A stretch of 64,000 nucleotides of DNA from Pseudoscleropodium purum. Its lineage: Eukaryota > Streptophyta > Bryopsida > Hypnales > Brachytheciaceae. How positions within the stretch are numbered: position 1 is the first letter of the stretch; every line of letters starts with the position of its first letter. The stretch covers positions 15,812,501 through 15,876,500 of the forward strand of contig OZ017799.1 of the NCBI GenBank assembly GCA_963969395.1, given 5' to 3'. The notes beneath the pieces were generated by a model that saw only the letters and a list, made by a program, of their open reading frames with translations, was not told where the DNA came from and searched no databases. The position numbers were made by a program, and so were the translations under genes. Shown here piece after piece: positions 1 to 13,742 of this stretch.

Positions 1-1887
1 TATTCATGAGATTGGTCTTTTCGGGTAGTTGTGGATTTTATTAATGGATAGGTATTATACACTCAACATTTGGGGCTTCTTGGATAGTCATTGAGTTTAT
101 TTATTGATAGATATTGTACATTTTTGTTCTTGCATTGGTTTATTGTGCCTTTGATAGAAATATTCAAAAAAATTTGTAGGATTTTTAGTTTCACATTTTG
201 AATGCTTGAACAATTTTTTGTTCAAATGTCCATTGTTAGCTTTTTTCATGAAAATTTGGGAATGCTTTTGTAGAAGGATAGCGCTTTAAAAAATCTATTA
301 TTAATATTTGTAAGAACACAGTCACTATTTTATGAAATATTTGATAATGATAGCATAAGATTGACATTTAGATCTCTTAAAATGAATTTAAGGTTGAATT
401 TTTATATTTGTCTATGTTTTTTTTGAAAATCTCAACATTACCAATTGGTTGTTTTGGGACATAAAGTTGGTTGACCATATATTACATTTCACCCACTCTT
501 AGCATGATCTTTCTCAATAGTTGTTGGATATACTTGCCAATAGATATTGGAAACTATATATTTATTGTGTGGCTTTTGAATATTTGAATTAGGTATGTGG
601 AATGATATTTGTTCTTTATAAAGACAATTTTATATTACTGTATTACTTTCACAAGCTCCCTTAGGATGTTCAAATTTGTGATTCTTACATCTCTATAATG
701 CAACAACAAAGAAGGCAACAAATACACATGAGGAATCTTTTTTTTAGCTATTAGAGATGCGACCATTACTTTTGTAGTTGTTTTGATTTAATTTTTGTTG
801 TCTAAATAAGTGTCATTTGTACACCATATAGAGTAAAACAATCAAAATATATGGTTAAATGTATTTTGTCATCTATATTTCTATTTCATAACCTTGGTTG
901 TGTGATTTTTACATCTTTTGGTGTAGTCATCTCCAATCCTTTGGCCTCCAAAAATGTAAAGATTTGGAATTGATCCCTTCAAGCATTGATGTACACAAGA
1001 AAAATTAGTTGCTCACTTTTATTAAGTATATTGCAATTGATAATTATAATGGATCAAGTTCAAGCCAAAATCCTAGTTCTTCTTTTAAAACATTCTTGAC
1101 CTTACTCTAATATACATTCCATATGTTTGAAAGATGGTAAGGATGCTTAACATGCAGTTTTCTCAAGTTCCCATTGAATATATTGATGTTCTCTTCGTTT
1201 TATCCATTTGCTCTATTAGTATGCAATCCTTATGCACATGCTTACATAGTGTCAAATGTAGATGGTATGTGAATTTGGAACCACCTAAGCCATTTAGGTC
1301 AAACCTTTGATGTAATTTTCATTATAGGCCCCCCTTCCTAAACCGTAATTGTAATTGTCCTAACAAGTGTTGTATCTATCTAGTTTTAATTCAATCTTAC
1401 TTAATGTTGCCTTGAAGATGCTCTTTTTTCTAGGATTTTATATAATATGAGAAACAAATATTGCCATTGCCTCCAACTAAAGACAATGAGTCTCAGTTGC
1501 AAAAATTGTTCCTCTTTGTAGATTTATCTTTTTTAGTGTGAATTTGTCATGTTGGTGGTAATTTTTTTTTCAATACTGGAATGCCTTTTTCAAATCATCT
1601 ATAAAAAATAAATTTTGTACTTTTAAATTGAAATTATTCTTACTATTTAATACCCTCTCATATATTTTTTTATATCAAGCTCCTTTTCAAGACCATATGC
1701 TAGGATTATCTAGGGGATTGTTGACTAGTGGTGATGGCAGGTGACTTTGTAGTTTATGTACCAAAAGCCACATATTCATGTATACATTTGTTTAAGTGAA
1801 ATATATTTCATTATCTATACTTTAAATTAAATTGTTTGTTTGGTTTTGTTTGATACCTTGAGATCTAACAAACCTTAAAAAAAAAAT
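1..1887. other. AT-rich intergenic DNA, no gene seen
   Basis: Strongly AT-rich sequence with stop codons in all frames and no ORF of useful length. I recognise no protein motif on either strand. It resembles the decayed repeat background elsewhere in the window, but I cannot assign it to a family. Confidence 0.6.
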
Positions 1888-2121
1888 TGGGGGCCTCTAG
1901 AAGATTGCAAGTTATCAACCCTTGTGAACCGTTGAAATTGCCGCGGGAAAGCAAATCCGATGTGGTTGAAAGAGTGCCATGTCATTAATTTTTAATTAAT
2001 TTTTAGACTTGTTTTAGCATTTCAAGATCATTTTTTTATATAATTATGTTTTGTAATTGTTGTCTTGACAACAATTAGCAATATTGGGAACAAAACTAAA
2101 ACGGCCCTCTAGAGGCCTCAA
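1888..2121. mobile_element. Small MITE-like element with GGCCTCTAGA ends
   Basis: The left end reads TTGGGGGCCTCTAGA (about 1888-1902). The right end, reverse-complemented, reads TTGAGGCCTCTAGA (about 2108-2121). The roughly 235 bp between them has no ORF. Inverted ends on a short non-coding segment fit a MITE, but no clear target-site duplication is visible and only one copy is present here. Confidence 0.35.
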
Positions 2122-2570
2122 ATCTCCCCTAATGGCAATGATGTCTAGTAGCATTTTTGGTACCGCTCAAAAGCTCTTTGCTCAAATGGGTGCATAGATT
2201 TTGTTTTGTGGCGTTTCAACTTTTGGTGCAAAAGTTATTAAATTTCAATTTTTTTATGACTTGAAAAATAAAATAAAATATACCTTTATTTTGAAAAATT
2301 CATAACTTTTGCATTGCATATCCAAATGCCACTAAACAAAGTCATTGCACTCCTTTGTGCAAAAGGCTTTCTAATTATGCCAATTTTGTGGTGTTTGAAT
2401 CAATGGTGTAGAATTATGATTTTTTATATTTAAAAAATTGAATGATTGAATTTCAAAATGTTAAATTGATTAAATTTCAGAGTTTTAATGGATTAAGAAA
2501 ACGAAAAAATTACTTTTAATTTTATTTTGGTAGTGCCAACGACACAGTGCACACTAGTATGAATACAGGT
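2122..2570. other. AT-rich intergenic DNA
   Basis: Non-coding AT-rich sequence. It contains short phrases such as AACTTTTGCAT and ATCCAAATGCCAC that resemble parts of the TA-bounded repeat family at 24858, 33827 and 56557, so it may hold a very old, unresolvable copy. Confidence 0.4.
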
Positions 2571-2730
2571 TAAGGTAACTTTGCTGATGACAGTCCAAAT
2601 GGGAGCTAGCCCATCACAGGCATAAAATTTCTAGTGATGCACATTTCAAGAACTAGAATGTACACCATTAGTACAATTTTGCTGTGATGGGTTGGCTCCC
2701 ATTTGCACTGTCATAGCCAAAGTTACCTTA
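2571..2730. repeat. 160-bp near-complete palindrome upstream of SAHH
   Basis: The left arm starts TAAGGTAACTTTG at 2571 and the right arm ends CAAAGTTACCTTA at 2730. Pairing continues inward through AAATGGGAGC...CCCATCACAG on the left and its near-complement at about 2681-2706, then almost to the centre near 2651, with scattered mismatches and bulges. A transcript would fold into one long imperfect hairpin. The TA-AGGT ends match other TA-bounded elements in this window, so a fold-back MITE is the simplest reading. A MIRNA or siRNA hairpin is also possible. It lies about 0.7 kb before the SAHH start codon. Confidence 0.7.
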
Positions 2731-3435
2731 TACACTACATGAATAGAAGTTATTTTCTCTCTGGTGACAAACACCACCCGTATTATCGCAGCTGTAATTG
2801 TAATTTTGGCTTTAGCACTGGAGCGGTTTAGGCCACCAAGTGGTGAGCTCGCTGTGTCTCTCTCTCTCTCAAAGCCTAATACTGTAAGTAAGTTGCATCC
2901 ACGCCGACCCCCAAAATCCAAATCCAAACGGTTGGAGTTGCCCCCCGTCGGTCCCTCTGCCGCACACAGAGAGCCACGTGAATCCGTCCCGGTAAACTTT
3001 CCCGAGAACTGAATGCCTATCCAACCTGAAAAGCCTCCTGGTTGAGCCAGGAGAGAAATGGCTGTCAGGCCCCAATGGCAAATAATTGTGAGTCGAGGCG
3101 ACGCTGCGAGGGACGCAGGGAGGGAGCGAGCGAGCTCCCTCCGTTCACCAGTGAGCCCATCTGAGCATCCGGCAAATAAGCGTAGATGCCGCGTGACGGA
3201 CGAAAAGCTCATCTCACTTCCGGGACGAGAAGGCTGACAGTGTGAAAAGATCGACTGTAGGGCTTAGCTTACCAGCATAAAGAAAGCCTCGCTGCGCAGG
3301 GGTTTCCGTGTGCACTCTGTTTTCTCTTGGGTCCCTCTGCTTCCGATCCGTGTCGTCTGCATCTGCGGCAGCTGCGGCTCGCTCTTTCTCCTTCCGTGCT
3401 CTCGCCTCGGCAGGAAGAGAAGGTTGCTTGCCGCG
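2731..3435 (+). promoter_or_regulatory. SAHH promoter and 5' leader region
   Basis: GC content rises sharply here compared with upstream, as expected for the promoter and leader of a constitutive gene. A CT-repeat (TCTCTCTCTCTC, about 2858-2870) is present, a common plant core-promoter or leader element. I see no convincing TATA box; GCATAAAG near 3270 is weak. The reading frame of SAHH is open without a stop from an upstream ATG at 3310, so the leader could in principle encode a 42-residue extension. Homology begins only at 3436. Confidence 0.5.
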
Positions 3436-5372
<1,937 letters not shown>

Positions 5373-7205
5373 TCGTTTCGGTTGGCTGTTGCCTTGGATG
5401 TTTGGATCTTTGTTGGTAGTTTTTAATTTTTCCGAGCGGTACATTTTTTTTTCTTGTTAATTTTCTGAGAGCATCTTACTTGCTTTGGCTTAGCCCCGAT
5501 GGATGTTTTGGGTTGAGGATCGGCAAGGATGACATTTTTTTAAAAATACCCTATGATAAACCAAATGGGGGGAGATTTCATCAGATGAATGGGCGGATTT
5601 TACCTGGTTTAATTTGGTTGGCAGTAGTTATCTGTGTTTGTTGTTTGTCTTTTGTTGTACTCCCCGTGGTTGTTATCCTGTTGTAGTGGTCTGGTAGGTT
5701 TTTTGGTTCTTTGTTTTCGTTAAGTTTCGTCGTTGTGGTGTGACTGAACTGGATCTCTGTTCGTTTGTTAATTTTTTAGAGTGTCGAAATCTTAGGTTTT
5801 CGAAGGACACGGATATTTTCTTGTGGATCGTGCTGTTCAACCATCGGAACTCGTTAATCGAGCACATTCTTACCGAGTTGACGATTTTTTTTTTTTTTGG
5901 CAATTATGCATTGTGTTCTCCCGATGGGGTTGTCCCCTTGGGATTATTGTCGGAGAATCGGTGGTGTGGTAGAGTTTTGGGTCATTGTGTTTTTGTTTTC
6001 TCAGGCAGGCTGTCAGTTTTTTATATCTGAATGATTTGGGGGTTATTTTGTTTTCCTATGCGTTGATTTCTTTTCTTGGAATTCTAGTGTTTCTCGGTGT
6101 CAGTTGGCTCGTTTGAAATAGTTCATGAGTTCTTGAATCTGACGTCAATTAACGTCTGATAAGCATGTTTGGTGTATATCGGTAATCGTGTTTGCATTAG
6201 GTCTGGAATGTGTATTGAATTTGTGGCTTGGCTTCTATTTCTCTTCGATCGTACTCTGGCAATTTTCGTGTGTGACTGTATTGTTCGTCTTTCCGTAATG
6301 AATATTTGTAGCAGGATAGTGCAGGAGTGTTTCAGGAATCATGAGTGGATTTGATCCATTGTTTGAGGTTGATGGAGGGGCTTATAATTGGTGAGAAAAG
6401 GCTGTCAGTTTTGTTGTTTTTCTGCCTTGCAGATGTTCGATCTCAGGCAGTGATTGACTGATTTCTCAATGCATGTTTTTGTCTCGCACAATTTACATTA
6501 CTGTGGTAGAGCAGTGTCCAATCTTACGTTTGAGGATTGTAATGGTTTGATAGAGTGTATGGTTTCGTATGGGTTGTTTCGACGGATCATTTTGTAAGGA
6601 CGGTGCGGATGGTTGCTGTACACCACCAGCTTCGTTGAAGGGTGTGATAATTGATAGGCGTTGCACGACCTTCAAATTGCTTGGAAAGAAATGATCTCGC
6701 CTAATTCAGGCTTGTTCCTTTGATAAACATAGGAGTGTAACCCTGGATCGGCGGGTTGCAGTGGCAGAGTGAAGTGCTCCTGGATTATATGGGCACTAGC
6801 TTGGTGGAAATATGGTTATGCAGTATGTACTGTAGTTTTGACATTGTTGCCTGCTGCCTCAAGGTCATGTAGCCTTGAAAATGTCAGGTTCACAAAATTA
6901 TCCATACATTATTCTATAGATGTTGCTTGCGAATGAGAGTAAGATCTGTAGGCGAATGCAACTGCAAGAGTGAAATGAGTACTTCTCCAGGTAAAGTAGA
7001 CGTATCAATAGCCACTCATGTAAGAGCATCCTCAAAGCTGCGCTGCTAAATAGGCACTGCAATACTACATGGAGTGGCCATTAATGTCCACTTTTTTGCT
7101 GTATCTCTTCCCCCAACCCAACTGCTGTGCCAGCAAACTTCATCCCTACCTTTGCGTCCTTCAAGACTAAATGAAACCAAATGATATTTATTAAAATTGT
7201 CCCAA
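5373..7205. other. SAHH 3' flank and downstream intergenic DNA
   Basis: T-rich sequence of moderate GC follows the SAHH stop. The 3' UTR lies in its first part, but I see no decisive poly(A) signal. The several 60-95 codon open frames here (for example 5740-6030 and 6169-6354) have no recognisable motif, low-complexity hydrophobic composition and no plausible splice partners, so I do not call them genes. Base composition falls to the AT-rich background by about 7.1 kb. Confidence 0.5.
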
Positions 7206-7613
7206 TAAGGTAGGAGGCTCAGAAATGGTGCATCTAAAGGCTGGCCCGCCTTTTCATGCATATTTTGGTATGGGAATATTTTTAGCTCATTTTTTCGACT
7301 AAGAAATTGATGAGGAATCTAATCCAAGTGGTTTCATATTTTTCCAAAGATTTTTGAATTACTTATGAATTTCCAAACGAGTTGGGTCATAGGTCCCTAT
7401 TTGTGACCCTAGGTCTTTCGTAAAAGGTTCACTTGTAATTCTAAATTAAAATGGGGAAAGCAAAGAGAATGATTGGCTCTTGCATTTAATAATGTTTTTT
7501 TCCTTGGTTCATTCAATGACTATATTGGTCAATTTTAGAACCAACACATGTCCATTTCACAACCATTTAGGTCCATTCTTAATGCTTGCACCGTTTTACA
7601 ACCTCCTACCTTA
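7206..7613. mobile_element. TA-bounded MITE, TAAGGTAGGAGG ends
   Basis: A perfect 12-bp terminal inverted repeat is visible: TAAGGTAGGAGG at 7206-7217 and CCTCCTACCTTA at 7602-7613. If the outer TA is the duplicated target site, the element is TA-AGGTAGGAGG...CCTCCTACCT-TA, as in Tc1/mariner/pogo-type MITEs. There is no internal ORF of note. The terminus is shared in part with the elements at 2571, 24858 and 33827. A diverged relative without a recognisable right end begins near 57464. Confidence 0.6.
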
Positions 7614-10098
7614 GTGTAGAGGAGTTTGAAAGGTACAACAAAGAACTAATTTTTGCCATGCAGAAGCCAACAAGTGCCAAGTTTGTGAAAGTACCATGAG
7701 AGGTGCTGGTAGCATTGGAACAAATTTTTGTTGTTTTGCTATGATCCACAAAGAACTTACTATTACAATGCTTTCATACAAGGCAGATGTAAGATGCTTA
7801 AGCAATTTTGTAGCAGATCATGAGTAGTACAACATGAGGTGGAGAAATTCTTTTCCATGTAGGAAGATAGGAAATATTATAATTGTCAATTTTTCAAAAT
7901 TTTATTTCCAATATTAAAATTATTGTGAATTTTGGGAGTTAAATAGTACTCATGATCTATAGTCAATGTCTAAACTCTTCTAATTTTGATCATTTAAGAA
8001 CTACTTTCTTGCTTACTACTTCGAAACATGTGTCAGAACCCTACAAAGTGAATCGCCCATCTTTGAACCAGTGAAATCATACATATTTTATCATGCGTAG
8101 TTATCATGCAATTTAGCACTTCAAACTCAAATATCAATGACATGCCCAAATTGCATGGTGATATTGAATGTCAATATCATGTTGTAACAATATTTTTAAA
8201 TGAATGCATGTAACATGAAAATAGTGTAAGATGATAATCGTATGATTACTATTGACAATTTGTGACAAAGGAACTTTGTGATGTAATTATTAGTGGTTCA
8301 GGTCCTATTAATCCTAATTTATATATCCTATTTGGATTGTTTTATCTACTATTATCCCCCTTGTATAAAGAGGTTCCTCTTTCCATTTACAAATTTACAA
8401 AATTAAGTAGAAGCCAATTGCCTTCAAAAGCAACTAGCTTCAAAAGTCACTTAAATTGACTTAATTAGACTTGATTGGACAAATTGTTTTAATTTTCAAT
8501 TTAAAAAAAAATTATATTAGGTTCCTTTTTGTACCATTTAGATGAGACCAAGTTGATGACTTTTATGAAAGTCTTGTTGTTCTTAAAAACTTTTGTGAAA
8601 GTCAGAGAATGTGATTATGCATTTGACACATTTGATAGAAGACCTACTTTACTGTTAATAGCTTGGTTTGTCACTCTAGAATGGGCCTTCGAGACCTCAA
8701 ATTTCTTCTAATGTTCATGTTCACATATCCCAAGGTTATATGCATCACATCATGTTACAAAGTCATTATCTCCATCATGATATTAGCTTTCAACTCCAAC
8801 ATTCATTAGGATCGAATGTGGATGAAAAGAATTGCGATCAAGATGGATATGATCATTTGACCAAATGACTTGATAGTTTATGAGGCCTTCCAATTCAACA
8901 AACAAGTTGTTCAACTAGATGCACATGGATGACAAACCTATCAAACTTCATAAATGCTTGGATTTAAAAAAATTAATTGGCTATATTCTGATATAATTTT
9001 GATGCATCAAGACACATTCTAACCAATACTAATAGACGTCCCAACACAAAATCCCATTGTCATGTTGAGATAGAAAACACTAATGATTTGAGCACAATGA
9101 ACATTAATTAGCATGGATTTTCTATCCCGACAAATGATTCATGGTCACATACCCAAGTATATTGAACATTGACTAATATATAAGTTTCATGCAATCAACA
9201 CATACTCACGAATTCTACTAGATGAGAGCATAGGAAATAACAAGTTAAAATCCTCAACACAAAAGTATAGAAGTGGGTATACTTGCTTAAAAGGTTTCTC
9301 ACATCATTGTGCATTTCTAGCCCTATTTGTCTTCACCATTGTTATTGGCTATTGTCTTTGGATTTTGAGCTATACTTAGTTTATGTCTTTTGTAGTTTCA
9401 TACAAGATGCCTTTCCAAAGCACCTCTACTCTTTGTACAATTTTTCCTTGCATGTTCAATTTGTGCAAAGTCTGCTAGAAGGCAGTATCTATTGTTATAC
9501 TAATAACAAGACAACAAGTGCTAGTTAAACAATATAAAAATAGTCAAACATGCTAGATGAACTTCATTGGAGAGTGAAAAGAAAATCAAAAGAATCTCAA
9601 TAAAAATCACTAGTTGTGAAAGGGCTATCAATAATTTGCATTAATGATTGCAAAACCAATCATTTAGGACACTTATGAGTAGACAATGACTTAAGCCTAG
9701 TTTTAGGTTTTTAGTCATTGTAGACAAGTCATTTATATTTTTTTGTCATTTATTTTGATGATTTCTTTCGCATCTATTTACTAAAGTAGGAAATTCGTAA
9801 GCCTTTATTGCTAATAGGGTTGCTAATGTGGACGACATTGCTAATGTGGTCTTTGGCTAACATGCTCTTGCATTTGCTCTTTCACCTATATCTTTAGTCT
9901 TTTCACTTCTATCTTCAATTCTTTTACCTACTTCTCAGATTTCATTGCCATTTCCAAAGCCATGAGTGATGTGGGAATAGCCAACATAGCAACGATCACC
10001 TTTGCCATTGGTATTGAATTTTGTCATTGGATTCTAGTTATGCTTAGATTACATCTTTTGTGGCTCCATATAAGAAGCTTTTCTAAAGCACCTACACT
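7614..10098. other. AT-rich intergenic DNA, no gene seen
   Basis: About 2.5 kb of AT-rich DNA with only short open frames (60-94 codons) lacking motifs. I see no transposase, reverse transcriptase or structural RNA signature on either strand. Confidence 0.6.
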
Positions 10099-10990
10099 CA
10101 CTATAAGAAATCCGTGTTTTTTCAAAATGTTTGAAATCAAACATGTAGACATTGTCGTTGATGCGTTTGCTTGTCAATATAGATGTCTCAAAAATTACAT
10201 TAAGATTGACATTTCAAAAACATCCAAAATAACACTTATATTTTAGATGTTTTTGAGTTTACTTCTACAAAAATATGGGTTTTGAAGGTACTAAAATCTA
10301 GCCATGTAATTTCCACATAAGAACCACATAAACACCACAAGGGCAAAAAAAAATCAAATTGGAATTTTTTCATTTAGTCCTCCCATGATGTGGCACCTAA
10401 CGTGTCAGTATGAAAAATTATATGGTAAGAAATTAGGATGATATAGCATGCTTAGTCAACACACTTTTACGTTGTATGAAAATTTTAATGTTTTTTTTTT
10501 AGATGTCAATTTCAAAGTCCAAATTTTTTCTTAGACATTTTATAATGAAATCCATTGTCCATCATGAATTCTCAAAGGATGCGGGATAATTTGAAGATGA
10601 GAGCTTGACTTTAGACATTTGGACATTATTTCAAACATCTAGATGTTATTTCAAAATTCTACTTTGAACACAATTCTTATTTTACACATCCCATAATAAC
10701 TTTCATAAACTTACTCGTAGTCAAAATGGGTCTACTATTTTGCTTGTTGATGTGGTAGTGTTATGTTTTTTTGGGTGTTGCAAAAAACATCATTGTGTTT
10801 GTATTCATGTCAAATAACACATCAATGTCAATGATAGCATCAACCTATTTTTACAATAATCCACCAACATTCTACACAACATCCACAAAAATCTACTTTT
10901 TAGAGCCAACCTCACTTTGACATCTTGATGTTTTACAAAACATCCATGTCCATGGTTAGAAATCCCTTCAAATACATTTTTCCTATAGTG
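10099..10990. mobile_element. CACTA-like non-autonomous element
   Basis: The left end reads CACTATAAGAAA (10099) and the right end, reverse-complemented, reads CACTATAGGAAA (ending 10990). CACTA (En/Spm) transposons start with CACTA and carry clustered subterminal repeats. Here the motif AACATC or its complement GATGTT recurs many times in the outer few hundred bases on both sides. No transposase is encoded in the 892 bp. A 3-bp target duplication is not evident (ACT left, CAA right), which lowers confidence. Confidence 0.5.
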
Positions 10991-11669
10991 CAATCTAATC
11001 CATTGATAATAGTGATGGTCATTAATGTCATAGTAGTTCTCAATTCCTTGCCCTATAATTGTCAATCAAAAACTTTTCTCATGTTGTTTTGGTCATCTAC
11101 AATTCTACAACTGTTTGTCTGCTTCGAGAACATTGAAACAACCTTTGGGCCCAAACAAGAGTACACTTATCGTGTCAGTGGATTTATGCAAACAATAAAA
11201 TTCAATAGAAATAGTCCCAAAAATTTGAAGAGAACACAAAGCAAAAGACTCTTTCAATGACAAAAAAAAGTAATTCACATTAAGATAGAATACAAGCCTT
11301 TCCATGCAACCTAAAGTGAAATGACAAGGTTGCTAAAATATGAGCAGGGAGTGACAAGCATTGAGTATTGAGCAACAAGTGATGAGCATTGAATAGTGAC
11401 CGTTTTTAGAAAATCTTGTGAAAAATTTAAAATTTTTCACCATAAGATGCCTATATCTGTGGTTTAGGATAAACACTTATAGCTATAAATGAATTTAAAG
11501 AAGATGAATGGAGATGAATGGATTTAGATGATTTTTTTGTAGTTGACTTTGTTCGATGAAATACATCTATTGGTCATTGCATTGAATGATGACTATCTAT
11601 TGAATGGGATTACAAACTTAGTTGTTTAAGATAAGGATTGATGTCCAAGTACCTTAAATTAAAAGTAAA
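10991..11669. other. AT-rich intergenic DNA
   Basis: Non-coding spacer between the CACTA-like element and the fold-back at 11670. It contains a short direct repetition of (AG)TGACAAGCATTGAGTATTG-like phrases near 11350-11400. Nothing else was recognised. Confidence 0.5.
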
Positions 11670-12480
11670 GAAATTGCTTAAGGACCCTCATATTATTAAT
11701 TTGAAAGTTTATTTGAATTAAAATTTCAAAATGATTCTTTTCAAAAGAAAATTTATATTTTCAAAAATTAATAATAACATATATATTTTAAATTTCAATA
11801 AATGGCTCCTCGAATTCAAGGAACATTTTCTTGTTGTTAAAGGCACCCTCCTCATATTAATTTGGAGAAAAAAACTCAAATTAAACTACTTTTAAAAAAA
11901 GCATTCAAATTTGTTTTTCAAAAAACAATTTAAAAAAAAAGTTAATATATATTTTTTAATTAGGGCTCCTCAGATTCCGAGGAACCCTTCCCAACTACCA
12001 AGAGAAGCCTATTTGATTCCAAGGAGCCCTTTTTTGGTGCCAGAAAAAATCATTTGGAGGTTATTTAAAGGCCCAAATTTCTTTGTAAACATCTCTTTGC
12101 ACCAATAGAAGGCATTTTCAAGCCTAGGAAAGGCTCCTTAGATTCTGAGGAGCTTTGAACTAAATTATTATTATTTTTTTTAAATAATTTTTTTGAAAAA
12201 ATAAATTTAATTAAATTGTAGTTTAAATATTCTCTAAATTAATAGCGGGAAGGTGCCTCTAGCAACAAGAAATTGCTCTTCGGATCCGAGGAGCCATTTG
12301 TTGATTAAAAAATAATTTAAAATTTGACAAAAAAAAATGTATTGAAAAAAGTGAATTAAAAAAATGAATTAGAAAAATTATTTAAAAAAATTATTTTGAA
12401 ATTTAAAAAAAATCACAATCCAAATAATCCTCAAATGAATAGAAGAAAGGTCCTTTGGCTACAAAAAATGTCTTTATGGA
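11670..12480. repeat. Fold-back element with repeated GGCTCCTC/GAGGAGCC palindromes
   Basis: The left arm (about 11670-12000) and right arm (about 12120-12480) are inverted, imperfect copies. For example, AAATGGCTCCTCGAATTC with TTCTTGTTGTTAAAGGCACC at 11798-11850 pairs with the segment at about 12248-12302. The core motif, near GGCTCCTCGGATTCCGAGGAGCC and itself palindromic, recurs about six times (near 11803, 11966, 12017, 12130, 12277 and 12475). The arms are AT-rich with no ORF. This is hierarchical palindromic structure: small palindromes embedded in one large one. The family is not recognised. Confidence 0.65.
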
Positions 12481-12852
12481 TCCAATGAGCTGTTTGCTAC
12501 ATAAAAAAATATCTTTTTTCTATTCACTGATTGTTATAGTATTTGGAATTATTTTTCAATTATTTCAAAAAAAAAATGGATGTCATGAATGAAATTCATC
12601 TATTCATCACTTCAATGGTAGTACCTTTTATGTTGAGGGAGAAGCTAGGCTATCATTCTTGGCCCTACCAACAACATTTGAGCGCTAAATAATTACCTTC
12701 AATTAAACTTCTTTTAGCAATAAAATGATTTTTTGAAAAAAAAATTTAGTAATTTTTATTTTGATAATTTTGACATTATTATTTTTAATTCTAAAACTAC
12801 TATTTATGACTCCACATTTGATCTTTAATTTTGCCGATTTCGGAGGATGTTG

Positions 12853-13742
12853 TTAACCCCTAAAGGTCGGAGACTATGTTTTCACCACAAACACTTCAAA
12901 ACTGTCAATTCTGATACAAGCATCAAATTTTAGATGAAAAAAATTTTTAGACACATATAATCATAGGATCTTGTAGTAAACTATTTTGAAAAGATGTGGA
13001 AAAAATTTTAGAATTTTCCACCATGTAGATTGCAAGATATTAATGTTTGAAGTGACAAAAACCATTCTTGAGACCCTGTGAAAATACGGATAGGTGCACT
13101 TCACAAGGTCACATTTGTAAGGAAAAATGTCCAAAATGATGGTTACCCTTTGGATTCATTCTTCAAGGCAAGTTGGCTACATGCTTAAAAAATTTTAGAT
13201 CATTTGGAATTGCACAATATATAGGAAAAAAATAGTAAATAGAAAGAAGTACAAAGTGATTCAAAATACTAAATTGTTAAGAATTTAATTATGAAATTGA
13301 AAATTTTCATTCTCAATGGTGGTATTGTAATAATAAACAATCTACATCATATCTTTTTATTTTTTTCAAAGAATATTAAAAATCGAGTTAAATAAAAGAT
13401 TCCAAAGTTTATTTTTGAGTAGGGAATCTATGACTGCCCAGAAACTAGAATACCTCATAACTTTCATCTCATAAATCAGAAGGGAATGATTTAAAGCTTT
13501 TCAAATATATATAAATCTAGAAAATTAATTTTGACTACCCGCCAAGCATTGAAAATTACATATCATGCAATAACTTTTGAATCATGTAGTCAAAAGTTAT
13601 GAAAATTGTTGAGCCGTAAAGCTACTCCTTGGGCACATATTGTGTAAGAATTTAAGTAAAAAATACTAAAAACTCCATTCGTAGTGAGCTGCCCAAAATT
13701 ACTATGTTGCCAAAAAATGTAGTTTGGACCTTTAGGGGTTAA
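12853..13742. mobile_element. TTAA-bounded element, piggyBac-like MITE (copy A)
   Basis: The ends are TTAA-CCCCTAAAGGTC (12853) and GACCTTTAGGGG-TTAA (ending 13742), a perfect 12-bp inverted repeat flanked by TTAA. TTAA target duplication with termini starting CCC is the signature of piggyBac transposons. The 890-bp body has no transposase. It is related along its length to copy B at 51482-52068: shared stretches include GATTGCAAGATATTAATGTTTGAAG and CATAACTTTTGA-type blocks in the same order. Because TTAA is palindromic, it could instead be part of the terminal repeat. The presence of a piggyBac transposase relic in the same window supports the piggyBac reading. Confidence 0.6.

Noticed and set aside
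1140..1700. LTR-retrotransposon polyprotein on the - strand
   Set aside because: Some phrases looked like integrase or reverse transcriptase, but no ordered set of motifs was found in any frame.
2646..3212. 188-codon - strand ORF upstream of SAHH
   Set aside because: Lies across the MITE and the GC-rich SAHH promoter, has no motif, and its low-stop frame is explained by GC content.
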